Origin: Streptomyces sp. NBC_01716
Lineage (GTDB): Bacteria > Actinomycetota > Actinomycetes > Streptomycetales > Streptomycetaceae
Length of the DNA stretch: 64,000 nucleotides
Assembly: GCF_036248275.1 (NCBI RefSeq)
Contig: NZ_CP109181.1
Location: 4,526,001-4,590,000, forward strand
Reading direction: 5' to 3'
Below are positions 1 through 8,569 of this stretch, in pieces. A program made the position numbers and the translations under genes. Each line of letters starts with the position of its first letter. Position 1 is the first letter of the stretch. The notes beneath the pieces were generated by a model. It worked only from the letters and a program-made list of their open reading frames with translations. It ran no database searches and was not told the DNA's origin.

Positions 1-909
1 CTCGACCAGTTCTATGTGGTCAAGCCCGGAGCCACGGCGGCCACGATCAACGCGGCGCTCGCCCAGGGTCTGCACCTGCTCTTCACCCCGGGCATCTACC
101 ACGTCGACCAGTCCATCAACGTCAACCGGGCGAACACCGTGGTCCTCGGCCTCGGGTACGCCACGATCATCCCGGACAACGGCGTGACGGCGATGAAGGT
201 CGCCGACGTCGACGGAGTGAAGCTGGCCGGCTTCCTGATCGACGCCGGACCCGTGAACTCCCCGACGCTGCTTGAGGTCGGCCCGCAGAACTCGTCGGCC
301 GGTCACTCCGCCAACCCGACGACCGTCCAGGACGTCTTCATCCGCATCGGCGGCGCCGGCCCCGGCAAGGCGACCACCAGCATGGTCGTCAACAGCAACG
401 ACGCGATCATCGACCACACCTGGATCTGGCGGGCGGACCACGGGGACGGTGTCGGCTGGGAGACCAACCGCGCCGACTACGGCCTCCAGGTGAACGGCGA
501 CAACGTGCTCGCGACCGGGCTGTTCGTCGAACACTTCAACAAGTACGACGTGCGGTGGAGCGGTGAGAACGGCCGGACGATCTTCTTCCAGAACGAGAAG
601 GCGTACGACGCACCGAACCAGGCCGCCATCCAGAACGGCGGTATCCAGGGCTTCGCCGCGTACAAGGTGGATGATTCCGTCGTCAACCACCAGGGCTGGG
701 CGATGGGCAGCTACTGCAACTACACGTCCGATCCGAACATCCGTCAGGATCACGGATTCCAGGCGCCGGTGAAGCCGGGGGTGAGGTTCCAGAACATCCT
801 GGTCGTCTCTCTCGGCGGCATGGGCCAGTACAACCACGTGATCAACAGCACCGGATCACCGACGTCGGGCACGTCGACGGTCCCGTCGAACGTGATCAAC
901 TTCCCGTAG
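1..909 (+). CDS. secreted right-handed beta-helix protein, C-terminal part (5' end outside window)
   Basis: The reading frame is open from base 1, so the gene starts upstream; about 302 residues are visible. Short repeating turns such as GIYHVDQSINV and DNVLATGLFVEH, rich in Asn, Gly and Asp, look like the coils of a pectate-lyase-type parallel beta-helix. Related Streptomyces proteins are secreted and often carry coagulation factor 5/8 (F5/8C) carbohydrate-binding domains; some databases label them adenylyl cyclase, which nothing here supports. Substrate unknown. No catalytic motif can be assigned from this fragment. A strong terminator follows 10 bases after the stop. Confidence 0.7.
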   Translation, partial: LDQFYVVKPGATAATINAALAQGLHLLFTPGIYHVDQSINVNRANTVVLGLGYATIIPDNGVTAMKVADVDGVKLAGFLIDAGPVNSPTLLEVGPQNSSAGHSANPTTVQDVFIRIGGAGPGKATTSMVVNSNDAIIDHTWIWRADHGDGVGWETNRADYGLQVNGDNVLATGLFVEHFNKYDVRWSGENGRTIFFQNEKAYDAPNQAAIQNGGIQGFAAYKVDDSVVNHQGWAMGSYCNYTSDPNIRQDHGFQAPVKPGVRFQNILVVSLGGMGQYNHVINSTGSPTSGTSTVPSNVINFP

Positions 910-918
910 AAGCCGCAT

Positions 919-958
919 CTCAGGGCCCGGTCTCCCGGCGGAGAGACCGGGCCCTGAG
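919..958 (+). terminator. intrinsic terminator
   Basis: A perfect 16-bp inverted repeat (919-934 with 943-958, core GGGCCCGGTCTC) with an 8-base loop lies just after the stop of the beta-helix gene. There is no long T-run, as is usual in Streptomyces. Confidence 0.85.
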
Positions 959-1031
959 CACGCCATGACTATCATGAGTAAAAGAGGCTAAATCTACCCT
1001 CTTGGGACATCGATCCCGTCGAGAGGAAGCC

Positions 1032-1916
1032 ATGTCCACCCGCCCCTTCCGTTTCGGCGTCAGCATGACGTCCACCGGATCGCACGAGGCCTGGCAGGCC
1101 AAGGCCCGGCAGGCCGAGGAGCTCGGTTACGACGTGCTCCACATCCCCGACCATCTGGGTGCGTCGGCGCCCTTCCCCGCCCTGGTGTCCGCCGCCGACG
1201 CGACCACCACTCTGCGAGTCGGCACCCTCGTCCTCAACTCCGGCTTCTACCGGCCCGCCCTGCTGGCCAGGGACATCGCGGACACCGACCAGCTCACCGA
1301 CGGCCGGCTGGAGGTCGGGCTCGGCGCGGGCTGCGTGGGGGCGGAGTTCCACGCGGCGGAGCTGGCGTATCCCAGCTCCGAGGAGCGGGTCGACAACCTG
1401 GCGCACACGGTCGCCGAACTGCACCGGATGTTCGCCACCCCGGAGCAGCGGCCCGCGGTCCGCCAGCGTCCGGGGCCACCGCTCCTCCTGGCCGGCCTCA
1501 GCGACCGTATTCTGCGGCTGGCCGCCCGCGAGGCGGACATCATCGGCTTCCCGGTCATGACGCACCGGACCCCACCGGGGCTGGACCCGCAGCAGGTCCT
1601 CGCGGACCGGGTCGATCACGTCCGCGCCGAGGCGGGCGCGCGCTTCGGCCGTCTGGAACTGAACCTGTTCGTATCGTCGGTGGTCCTCGGCGACGCCAAC
1701 TCGGCGTCGGAATCACTGGACCTGACGGCCGTCCACCGTACGGCCCCGAATCTGACCAGGGAGCAGATCCTGCGACTGCCCAACGTACTGGCGGGCACGG
1801 TCGAGCAGATCGCCGAGACGCTGGACCGCTACCGGGACACGTACCGCCTGACGTACTTCTCCGTACTCGAACCGCACATGACCGACTTCGCGAAGGTCAT
1901 CGACCGACTGCGCTGA
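1032..1916 (+). CDS. F420-dependent LLM-class oxidoreductase (TIGR03621-like)
   Basis: 294-residue luciferase-like TIM-barrel enzyme. Family features visible are FRFGVSM at the N-terminus, the KARQAEELGYD helix, HIPDHLG, and the GRLEVGLGAG turn used to bind deazaflavin F420 or FMN. Members of this subfamily are inferred to use F420 for hydride transfer; the substrate is unknown. The ATG at 1032 was chosen over an in-frame start at 1002 because GAGAGGAAG sits correctly in front of it. The gene stands alone: a terminator precedes it and a tRNA gene on the other strand follows. Confidence 0.88.
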   Translation: MSTRPFRFGVSMTSTGSHEAWQAKARQAEELGYDVLHIPDHLGASAPFPALVSAADATTTLRVGTLVLNSGFYRPALLARDIADTDQLTDGRLEVGLGAGCVGAEFHAAELAYPSSEERVDNLAHTVAELHRMFATPEQRPAVRQRPGPPLLLAGLSDRILRLAAREADIIGFPVMTHRTPPGLDPQQVLADRVDHVRAEAGARFGRLELNLFVSSVVLGDANSASESLDLTAVHRTAPNLTREQILRLPNVLAGTVEQIAETLDRYRDTYRLTYFSVLEPHMTDFAKVIDRLR

Positions 1917-1960
1917 CCGCCCCGGCGTGCCTGGCGGCCGGCCTCGTACGGCCACGCAAA

Positions 1961-2000
1961 ACACCCTCCCGATCCACGTTTCCGCAGATCAGGAGGGTGT
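1961..2000 (-). terminator. terminator of tRNA-Ser
   Basis: ACACCCTCC (1961-1969) pairs with GGAGGGTGT (1992-2000), extended inward by GATC/GATC after one mismatch. It lies 5 bases past the 3' end of the minus-strand tRNA and may also stop transcription from the LLM gene. Confidence 0.7.
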
Positions 2001-2005
2001 GAGAG

Positions 2006-2090
2006 CGGTAGCGGAGGGATTTGAACCCTCGGTGAGTTTCCCCACACTCGCTTTCGAGGCGAGCTCCTTCGGCCGCTCGGACACGCTACC
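2006..2090 (-). tRNA. tRNA-Ser (anticodon CGA)
   Basis: 85-nt gene read on the minus strand. The 7-bp acceptor stem GGTAGCG/CGCTACC has discriminator G. The anticodon stem CTCGC/GCGAG encloses loop CTCGAAA with anticodon CGA (reads UCG). A long variable arm typical of class II tRNA-Ser and the T-arm with GGTTCAAAT follow. The CCA end is not encoded. Confidence 0.97.
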
Positions 2091-2121
2091 GAGAGAGAGC
2101 TTAGCCCAAGGTGGCCCCTGC

Positions 2122-2667
2122 TCAGAAATCGGTATTCCGGCGGTCCCGGAAGAAGGCTCTGAGCAGCTCCGAGCACTCCTCGGCGAGCACCCCGTGGATC
2201 ACTTCCGGGCGGTGGTTGAGACGGCGGTCGCGTACGACGTCCCAGAGCGAGCCCGCCGCTCCCGCCTTCTCGTCGAGCGCCCCGTACACGACGCGGGCGA
2301 CCCGCGACTGCACGAGCGCGCCCGCGCACATCGTGCACGGCTCCAGGGTCACCACGAGCGTGCAGTCCGTCAGCCGCCAGGTGCCGAGCTCCGCCGCCGC
2401 GCGGCGGATCGCCAGGACCTCCGCGTGCGCGGTGGGGTCGCCGGTCAGCTCGCGTTCGTTGTGGCCGCCGGAGAGCGGGGTGCCGTCGGGTGACAGCACG
2501 ACGGCACCGACCGGCACATCGCCGGCCGGCGTCGCACGCGCGGCCTGCTCCAGGGCGAGACGCATCGCGGCCCGCCACGGGTCACGCACCGGATCGGTCT
2601 CCGGCCCGTTCACCTGGTCGTTCACCGGGTCGCGCGACGGTCCGTCGCCCGGGTCGCGCTCTGTCAC
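2122..2667 (-). CDS. tadA: tRNA adenosine(34) deaminase TadA
   Basis: Zinc-dependent deaminase that converts A34 to inosine in tRNA-Arg(ACG). The zinc site is complete: HAE in DPTAHAEVLAIR supplies the His ligand and catalytic Glu, and PCTMC supplies the two Cys ligands. The C-terminal RAFFRDRR is also typical. The annotated GTG shares one base with the stop of the upstream partner gene (TAGTG), indicating translational coupling. The first ~30 residues are Asp/Pro-rich and not part of the fold, so a later start such as MRLALEQ remains possible. Confidence 0.95.
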   Translation of the reverse strand: MTERDPGDGPSRDPVNDQVNGPETDPVRDPWRAAMRLALEQAARATPAGDVPVGAVVLSPDGTPLSGGHNERELTGDPTAHAEVLAIRRAAAELGTWRLTDCTLVVTLEPCTMCAGALVQSRVARVVYGALDEKAGAAGSLWDVVRDRRLNHRPEVIHGVLAEECSELLRAFFRDRRNTDF

Positions 2668-3221
2668 TACCGGGCGGTCTCCAGGACCTCGGAGGCGCCC
2701 AGCGCGTCCGCGATCTCGGCCATGGCGTCGGTGTCCAGCGCCAGCAACTCCGCCTCCGAGAGGCCCAGGTCGGCGAGGATCGTGCGGTCGCCCACCGGTC
2801 CCGCGGGTACCGATCCGGGGCCGGCCGCGTCGGCGGCGGCGGTGCCGTCGTCCGGGTCCTCCGTGTCCTCCTGCTCTTCAGTCTCGCCGTCCTCGGTACC
2901 GTCGAGGTCCAGCGTGTCCAAGGCGTCGGCGAGGTCGTCATCGTCCCCGCCGAGCAATTCGTCCGTCAGGATCTCCCCGTACGAGGAGCGTGCGGCCATG
3001 GCCGCGTCGGAGACGTAGATGCGAGGATCTTCCTCGCCCTCCACGCGGAGCACGCCGAACCAGGCGTCCTCCTGCTCGATGAAGACGAGCACCGTGTCCT
3101 CGTCCACCGAGGCTTCCCGGGCCAGGTCGGTCAGATCCGACAAGGTCTCCACGTCGTCGAGCTCTGTGTCGCTCGCTTCCCACCCGTCTTCGGTGCGCGC
3201 GAGCAGTGCGGCGAAGTACAC
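2667..3221 (-). CDS. tRNA adenosine deaminase-associated protein
   Basis: 184-residue actinobacterial protein always found just upstream of tadA. The N-terminal ~75 residues (YFAALLAR, EDAWFGVLRVEGEEDPRIYVSD) look folded. A very acidic, Gly/Asp/Glu/Thr-rich linker follows (about residues 90-135), then a C-terminal helical segment DLGLSEAELLALD. The GTG at 3221 has GGGAGAG about 8 bases upstream. Role unknown; coupling to tadA suggests it assists or regulates the deaminase, but this is inference from position. Confidence 0.88.
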   Translation of the reverse strand: MYFAALLARTEDGWEASDTELDDVETLSDLTDLAREASVDEDTVLVFIEQEDAWFGVLRVEGEEDPRIYVSDAAMAARSSYGEILTDELLGGDDDDLADALDTLDLDGTEDGETEEQEDTEDPDDGTAAADAAGPGSVPAGPVGDRTILADLGLSEAELLALDTDAMAEIADALGASEVLETAR

Positions 3222-3473
3222 CGTGACTCTCCCACTGGTCAGAGGTGACGATTCGGCGGTGCGCTGCGCTCTGCCCCGCCCACTACTCGGAATCGTGGCA
3301 GAAAGCGGGCGATTGCGAGAGGTCTTCCGTCGTTGCGTCGTGGAGGCATTTTATTGGACGCCGCCGGATGCGCTGCGCGCGGAGGGGGTCCGAAGCCCCG
3401 GGAGCGGAGGCCGGCCGATGCCCAAGTGGCCGTCCCGCGAAGGCCGGAGGGCTGCTGGGTGACCTGTAGGTGA

Positions 3474-3827
3474 CTACCAGCGGAACGTCCGCATCCGCAT
3501 CTGCTGGCGCATCCGGGCAGCACGGGCCTGCCGAGGTTTCACCCGCTCGCGCAGGGCCTTGGCCTCGTTCAACTCCCGCAGGAACTGCGCACGCCGTCGC
3601 CGGCGGGCCGCGCCGCTGTCGTCGGAGACGAGATCCGCGGCGGGGTCGGGTATGGGGTCGGGCGTGGTGTCGGGCGTTATGTCGGACACAGGTTCGGGTG
3701 TGAGTCCGGGGCCCGTGACGGGTCCGGCGGGCTCCCGGGCCGGGAGCCCGAGGGGATCCCCGGCCTCCGCCTCGGCCGCCCGGCCGTCGCCCCGCCCCTG
3801 AGGATTTCGCCGCTGCCGGTCCGGCAT
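3474..3827 (-). CDS. small basic-tailed conserved hypothetical protein
   Basis: 117 residues. The N-terminal two thirds is low complexity, Pro/Asp/Thr-rich (repeats like TPDTTPDPIPD). The C-terminal 45 residues are strongly basic with an ARRRRRAQFLRELNEAKAL helix and end in RMRTFRW, a pattern suggesting a nucleic-acid or membrane-surface-binding helix. ATG 3827 has GTGAGG upstream. It diverges from upp across a 135-bp promoter region. No function is recognised. Longer in-frame starts would run into upp and were rejected. Confidence 0.6.
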   Translation of the reverse strand: MPDRQRRNPQGRGDGRAAEAEAGDPLGLPAREPAGPVTGPGLTPEPVSDITPDTTPDPIPDPAADLVSDDSGAARRRRRAQFLRELNEAKALRERVKPRQARAARMRQQMRMRTFRW

Positions 3828-3962
3828 CGCCGCCTCACCACCCCACGACTCGGTTGACTCTGGCCCCCGCGTCCCCTTGTACGCGTGCCCAGTCACCTTC
3901 CCTTCGGGCGGAGGATTGATGCCCGCGGGAGCCATGGGCCGGGCCACGGTTACTGTGGAGGC

Positions 3963-4598
3963 ATGCGGATTCATGTCGTCGACCACCCGCTGGTCGCGCA
4001 CAAACTCACCACGTTGCGCGACAAGCGCACCGACTCCCCTACCTTCCGACGCCTCGCCGACGAGCTGGTCACGCTGCTCGCGTACGAGGCCACCAGGGAC
4101 GTGCGCACCGAGCAGGTCGACATCGAGACTCCGGTGACGCCGACCACGGGTGTGAAGCTGTCCCATCCGCGCCCTCTCGTGGTGCCGATCCTCCGGGCCG
4201 GTCTCGGCATGCTCGACGGCATGGTGCGGCTGCTCCCGACCGCCGAGGTCGGTTTCCTCGGGATGATCCGTAACGAGGAGACGCTTGAGGCGTCGACGTA
4301 CGCGACCCGGATGCCCGAGGACCTGTCGGGCCGGCAGGTGTACGTCCTGGACCCGATGCTGGCCACCGGCGGCACGCTGGTCACGGCGCTGCGTGAGCTC
4401 ATCAAGCGCGGCGCCGACGACGTGACGGCCGTGGTGCTGCTCGCGGCGCCCGAGGGCGTCGAGGTGATGGAGCGCGAGCTGGCGGGCACGCCGGTCACGG
4501 TCGTCACGGCGGCGGTCGACGAGCGGCTGAACGACCGCGGGTACATCGTTCCTGGGCTGGGCGACGCGGGTGACCGTATGTACGGGACGGTCGACTAG
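3963..4598 (+). CDS. upp: uracil phosphoribosyltransferase
   Basis: 211-residue pyrimidine salvage enzyme converting uracil plus PRPP to UMP. Visible family motifs are LVVPILRAGLGM, the PRPP-binding loop DPMLATGGT, and the uracil-binding C-terminal GYIVPGLGDAGDR. The start ATG 3963 is preceded by GTGGAGG. Length is normal for the family. The gene is monocistronic, ending at a strong hairpin shared with the convergent LytR_C gene. Confidence 0.97.
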   Translation: MRIHVVDHPLVAHKLTTLRDKRTDSPTFRRLADELVTLLAYEATRDVRTEQVDIETPVTPTTGVKLSHPRPLVVPILRAGLGMLDGMVRLLPTAEVGFLGMIRNEETLEASTYATRMPEDLSGRQVYVLDPMLATGGTLVTALRELIKRGADDVTAVVLLAAPEGVEVMERELAGTPVTVVTAAVDERLNDRGYIVPGLGDAGDRMYGTVD

Positions 4599-4626
4599 CG
4601 CGACCGGCGCGCGTACGGCGAACTCT

Positions 4627-4657
4627 GGGCCCTGTCCGACTCCGGCGGACAGGGCCC
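4627..4657. terminator. bidirectional terminator between upp and the LytR_C gene
   Basis: Perfect 12-bp stem GGGCCCTGTCCG (4627-4638) with CGGACAGGGCCC (4646-4657), 7-base loop, between two convergent genes. Confidence 0.85.
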
Positions 4658-4692
4658 TTGGCCTTCGGCGTGGCTCACGTGGCTCAAGAGGC

Positions 4693-5331
4693 TCAGCAAG
4701 GGCCGCCGGGCGCGGGCCTGGTGAGGGTGGCCAGGGCCTGGTCGGCGTCCTTCTTGACGCTCAGGCTCTTGAAGGCCGTACCGAGCAGCAGATCGACGTC
4801 CTTGCTCGTCCGGGCGTCGTGCTCGGACTTGGCGCCCTTCAACTGGGCGCCGAGCACCGTGAGGGGCCCCTCCGCGGTGCCCGGGGCGCCGAGCAGTATG
4901 CCGGTGCCGGGGATCTTCTTGTCGTACTCCGCCGGCGCGTTGCCCACCTTGCCGATGACGAAGCCGCGCTTCTTGAGCTCGTCCGCGGTGGCCTTGGCGA
5001 GTCCCGCGCGTGGAGTCGCGTTGTAGACGTTGACCTTGATCTGGGCCGGCTTGGGCAGCGGCTTGGCGACCGCCGCCGCCGACGCGGACGGCGACGGCTC
5101 GCAGTCGCGCCCGCCGGCCGACGCGGTCGTGGTCTTTTCCTTCGTTCCGTCGTCCGCCGTGAACACGTCGATGAGCTGTACGGTCCCCCAGCCGACCAGA
5201 CCGAGGGCGACGAACGCGGCGACGGCCGCGAGCACGATCCTGCGGCGGTGCCGGGGGCGGCGCATGCGCGGGTACTTGGACCCCGTAATACGGTACTTGC
5301 CGCCCATGCCAGGGGGGGTGAGCATGCTCAT
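4693..5331 (-). CDS. membrane-anchored LytR_C domain protein
   Basis: 212 residues. A short basic cytoplasmic segment (RMRRPRHRRR) precedes one membrane helix at about residues 32-52. A Ser/Ala linker then leads to a LytR C-terminal domain beginning near IKVNVYNATPRAGLA and containing ADELKKRGF. The catalytic LCP phosphotransferase domain of full LytR-CpsA-Psr proteins is absent, so it is not itself a teichoic-acid ligase; a cell-envelope role is inferred. Two adjacent ATGs (5331, 5325) are possible starts and neither has a strong ribosome binding site. Confidence 0.85.
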   Translation of the reverse strand: MSMLTPPGMGGKYRITGSKYPRMRRPRHRRRIVLAAVAAFVALGLVGWGTVQLIDVFTADDGTKEKTTTASAGGRDCEPSPSASAAAVAKPLPKPAQIKVNVYNATPRAGLAKATADELKKRGFVIGKVGNAPAEYDKKIPGTGILLGAPGTAEGPLTVLGAQLKGAKSEHDARTSKDVDLLLGTAFKSLSVKKDADQALATLTRPAPGGPC

Positions 5332-5492
5332 GGCCGCAGCGTAGTGCGCGCCGGTAGTGATTCCTACTAAATGATCAATAGGTTGGGCCTGAAGCGGCCG
5401 GAAAGACCCCGAAAGGCTCAGTGGCCGCCCGCTTGAGGGGGCGTCGGCGGTCCGCCGGGCCTCGGTCTGTCAGACCTCGGACCCTCGGTCGC

Positions 5493-5795
5493 TCAGCCCA
5501 GGTCCAGTTCGAGAACGCGCGCGTGCAGCACCTGTCGCTGCTGGAGTGCGGCGCGGACGGCGCGGTGCAGTCCGTCCTCCAGATACAGGTCGCCCTGCCA
5601 CTTCACGACGTGCGCGAAGAGGTCTCCGTAGAAGGTCGAGTCCTCGGCGAGCAGCGTCTCCAGATCCAGTTGGCCCTTCGTGGTGACGAGCTGATCGAGG
5701 CGGACCGGGCGCGGCGCTACGTCCGCCCACTGCCGGGTGCTTTCCCGGCCGTGGTCGGGATACGGCCGCCCGTTACCGATGCGCTTGAAGATCAC
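5493..5795 (-). CDS. orphan VapB-family-like small protein
   Basis: 100-residue protein conserved in Streptomyces and commonly labelled VapB-type antitoxin. Features: N-terminal MIFKRIGNGRPYPDHGR, a WADVAPRPVRLDQL strand-helix, and C-terminal DGLHRAVRAALQQRQVLHAR. It starts at GTG 5795. No PIN-domain toxin gene lies next to it on either side, so the antitoxin label is doubtful; it may be a stand-alone conserved protein. The gene stands alone between the LytR_C gene and the peptidase terminator. Confidence 0.7.
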   Translation of the reverse strand: MIFKRIGNGRPYPDHGRESTRQWADVAPRPVRLDQLVTTKGQLDLETLLAEDSTFYGDLFAHVVKWQGDLYLEDGLHRAVRAALQQRQVLHARVLELDLG

Positions 5796-5925
5796 ACGGA
5801 AAGCCTACCGGGCGACCGCCTCCGGGCGCAGCCATGGCGCGGTGGTGCAAACAGATCCATACGGGTCAAAGTAGGAGCGGCGTATGAGTGGAACCGTCCC
5901 GTCCGGTGACGTCGTCGCCCATATC

Positions 5926-5940
5926 GCCTCCTTAGGAGGC
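5926..5940. promoter_or_regulatory. short perfect palindrome upstream of the VapB-like gene
   Basis: GCCTCC-TTA-GGAGGC, 6-bp arms with a 3-base centre, about 130 bases upstream of the minus-strand VapB-like start. Possible operator or short hairpin; no regulator can be named. Confidence 0.35.
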
Positions 5941-5977
5941 CCTCGCGGCCGCTGCCCGAGCGGTGGGCGGACGCACG

Positions 5978-6013
5978 GCGGGCGCCGGGGGAATCAGCTT
6001 CCCCGGCGCCCGC
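5978..6013 (-). terminator. terminator of the M28 peptidase gene
   Basis: Perfect 13-bp stem: GCGGGCGCCGGGG (5978-5990) pairs with CCCCGGCGCCCGC (6001-6013) around a 10-base loop, 73 bases downstream of the peptidase stop on the minus strand. Confidence 0.8.
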
Positions 6014-6086
6014 GGTGTATGGCTTTCCGTCAGCCGGACTGTCGGTCAGAACGTCAGGCTGCTGGACCCTCAGACTTCTCGGGCCG

Positions 6087-7673
6087 TCAGGCCCGGGACT
6101 CGTGCTCGTGGGCGTTCGACGCGCCGACGCCCGTGTCGCCGCCGGTGGTGTGCTCCACCTTGGCGGAGGGGGCCGCGCCCGCCGCACCGGCCGCGCCCGC
6201 GCCCGCCTTCGCGGTGAGCGGACTCAGGTCGTGGGCGTAGTGGCCGACGGCGTTGGCGATGACGTCGATGTTGACGTCGAACGCCTCCTTGTTGATGTTG
6301 TCGAGGTCGTCGCAGGCCGCGTGGTAGCAGGCGTCGTACGCGACCCCGGCCTCGCCGCCGAACTTCGCCGCCTGCTCGGCCGTCTTGATGCCCTCGGCGC
6401 CGGTGAAGGTCCCCCCGGAGGGAATGCCGACCTCTATGAAGGGCCCGTAGTCGGAGCGGCCGGTGAAGTCGGTGCCCTCGTGCGGATAGTCGACGCTGTC
6501 GAGGAAGTCGGTGATGCCCTTCTCCAACTGCGCGGATCCCTCCGGCCCCGGGCCCTCGCCCACGCCGTCCGAGTTGTCGCCGTCGTAGACGAACTGGCCG
6601 AAGTTCGGCGAGCCGATCATGTCGAAGTTCAGGTAGAGCTTGATCTGTTCGGCCTGCTCGGGGCTGAGGCCCTTCACGTAGTCCTCGGCGCCCAGCAGCC
6701 CGAGCTCCTCGGCCGACCACCACGCGAAGCGCACCTTGTTGGCGGGCTTCTCGTGCGACTTGGCGAGGTCCAGGGCGACTTCGAGGAGCCCGGCTGAGCC
6801 CGACGCGTTGTCGTTGATGCCCGGTCCCGCGGTGACGGAGTCCAGGTGGGAGCCGAGCATCACCGTGTTGGCGGCCTTGCCGCCCTTGGTCTCGGCGATG
6901 ACGTTGCGCGTGACGCGCTTCTCCTGGAGCTGACGGATGTCCACCGAGACCTTCACGGGGCCGGCCGCGGCCTCGGCGGCGAGCTTGGCGCCCTCGGCCT
7001 GGGTGACACCGCCCGTGGGGATCCTGGCCGCCGCCGGGTCGCCCAGGGTGCCGCTGAGGGCGCCCTCGGTGTTGTTCGAGACGATCGCGGCGACCGCTCC
7101 CGCGCCGGCCGCCGTCTGCTGCTTCACGGCGAAGTCGCAGCCGCCGCGCTGGATGAGCGCGATCTTGCCGGTGAAGGCGCCCGCTGCGTAGTCACCGGGC
7201 TCGCAGCCGGTGGTCGCGTCGACCGGCACGACAGCGAGTTCGGCCTCGATCCCGCCCTTGGGCGTGGACTTCGTGTACGACATGGCCGTGATCTCGGAGT
7301 CGCGCGGCGTCGGCGCGGTGACCTTCAGCGTCTGGGCCTGCGTCTCGATGTACGTGAACTCGAAGCTGTCGTACGAGACGTCGTAACCGGCCTTCTTGAG
7401 AAGGCTGTAGACATACGCGGCGGAGGCGTCGTGGCCGAGCGAGCCCGCGGCGCGGTGGCCGCCGGCGGAGTCGGCGATGTCCTGGAACTTCTTCAGGTGC
7501 TTGTACGCGTCCTTTCCGGACGCCTCCTTGACGAGCTTCCTGGCGAGCTTCGCCGCGTCCTTCGCCGGGTCGGGCCTGTTGTGCGCGGAGGCGGCGGATG
7601 CGGACAGCAGAAGCGGGGCGGTGAGCGCGGTGGCGGCTGCGACTGCCAGGAGTCTGCGGGACGTTGCGTTCAC
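6087..7673 (-). CDS. secreted M28-family aminopeptidase with PA domain
   Basis: 528 residues. The signal peptide is residues 1-30 (MNATSRRLLAVAAATA, hydrophobic core, cleavage near ASA-HN). A PA domain insert is at about 140-250 (EPGDYAAGAFTGKIALIQRGGCDF). An M28 zinc-peptidase domain follows with the full metal set: HLDSV, INDNASG, WSAEELGLLG, NFDMIG, YHAACD. Such enzymes remove N-terminal amino acids from extracellular peptides. The GTG start at 7673 is preceded by AAGGA. The C-terminus ends in an Ala/Gly-rich tail. Monocistronic with its own terminator. Confidence 0.93.
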   Translation of the reverse strand: MNATSRRLLAVAAATALTAPLLLSASAASAHNRPDPAKDAAKLARKLVKEASGKDAYKHLKKFQDIADSAGGHRAAGSLGHDASAAYVYSLLKKAGYDVSYDSFEFTYIETQAQTLKVTAPTPRDSEITAMSYTKSTPKGGIEAELAVVPVDATTGCEPGDYAAGAFTGKIALIQRGGCDFAVKQQTAAGAGAVAAIVSNNTEGALSGTLGDPAAARIPTGGVTQAEGAKLAAEAAAGPVKVSVDIRQLQEKRVTRNVIAETKGGKAANTVMLGSHLDSVTAGPGINDNASGSAGLLEVALDLAKSHEKPANKVRFAWWSAEELGLLGAEDYVKGLSPEQAEQIKLYLNFDMIGSPNFGQFVYDGDNSDGVGEGPGPEGSAQLEKGITDFLDSVDYPHEGTDFTGRSDYGPFIEVGIPSGGTFTGAEGIKTAEQAAKFGGEAGVAYDACYHAACDDLDNINKEAFDVNIDVIANAVGHYAHDLSPLTAKAGAGAAGAAGAAPSAKVEHTTGGDTGVGASNAHEHESRA

Positions 7674-7801
7674 AGGGGTCCTTCCGATGCGAACGGGCGA
7701 GATTGAACGAGAAAGCTAGCGACCCGGGAGCTCGTAGGGGAACAGATGTGCCACAAGTCATGCGCTTACCTCGGTGGCCTGTGCCGCTGCCTGACGTGCG
7801 C

Positions 7802-8404
7802 TCAGCTCCTGGTGCTCTCCGCCGCCTTCGCCGCCTTGGCGGCGCGCTTCGTCTCCTGCTTGTGCTCGCGGACCTTGACCAGGGTCTCGGGTCCCGTGAT
7901 GTCCGCCGCCGAGCGGTACGAGCCCTCCTCCCCGTACGCGCCGGCCGACGCGCGCCAGCCCTCGGGCCGTACGTCGTACTGCTTGCCGAGCAGCGCGAGG
8001 AAGATCTGGGACTTCTGCTTGCCGTAGCCGGGGAGTTCGCTCAGCCGCTTCAGCAGCTCCGGGCCGGTGGCGACATCTCGCCACAGCGCGGCCGCGTCCC
8101 CGTCGTAGTGCGCGACCAGGAACTGGCAGAGCTGCTGCACACGCTTGGCCATGGACCCCGGGTACCGGTGCACGGCGGGCTTCTCGGTGAGCAGCGCGGC
8201 GAAGGCCTCGGGGTCGTACGCCGCGATCGTGTGCGCGTCCAGATCGTCACCCCCCATGCGGACGGCGATGGTGTACGGCCCCGCGAAGGCCCATTCCATG
8301 GGCACCTGCTGGTCCAGCAGCATGCCCACCAGCGCGGCCAGCGGGCTGCGGCCGAGTAGCTCGTCGGCCTCGGGTTGCTGTGCGATGCGAATCGTCGTGC
8401 TCAT
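7802..8404 (-). CDS. HhH-GPD base-excision DNA repair family protein
   Basis: 200 residues. The start is ATG 8404 (MSTTIRIAQQPEAD); the longer in-frame extension is non-coding in character. The helical fold of DNA glycosylases is visible: LLGRSPLAALVGMLLDQQV, then the helix-hairpin-helix LSELPGYGKQKSQIFLALLGK. No Asp is obvious at the usual catalytic spot right after the hairpin (YDVRPEGW follows), so activity is uncertain. The C-terminus is Lys/Ala-rich (KAAKAAES). It diverges from geosmin synthase across 165 bases. Confidence 0.85.
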   Translation of the reverse strand: MSTTIRIAQQPEADELLGRSPLAALVGMLLDQQVPMEWAFAGPYTIAVRMGGDDLDAHTIAAYDPEAFAALLTEKPAVHRYPGSMAKRVQQLCQFLVAHYDGDAAALWRDVATGPELLKRLSELPGYGKQKSQIFLALLGKQYDVRPEGWRASAGAYGEEGSYRSAADITGPETLVKVREHKQETKRAAKAAKAAESTRS

Positions 8405-8569
8405 GGGCAGATGGTGGACCGGGAGGCGGAAAATTTGAGGGAGGCCACGCCCTGAAGGTGTGTTCATACGACTGTTTTGTGGCGCGGATGGCGGTACGCG
8501 GCGGGGGGTAGAGCTGAACACGGACAGTTACCGGAATGCTCAGGAATCCTCGGGAAAGGCCGCACAGCA

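Noticed and set aside
5884..6240. Plus-strand 118-codon frame upstream of the peptidase end
   Set aside because: Overlaps the terminator and the end of the M28 gene in antisense; low-complexity translation.
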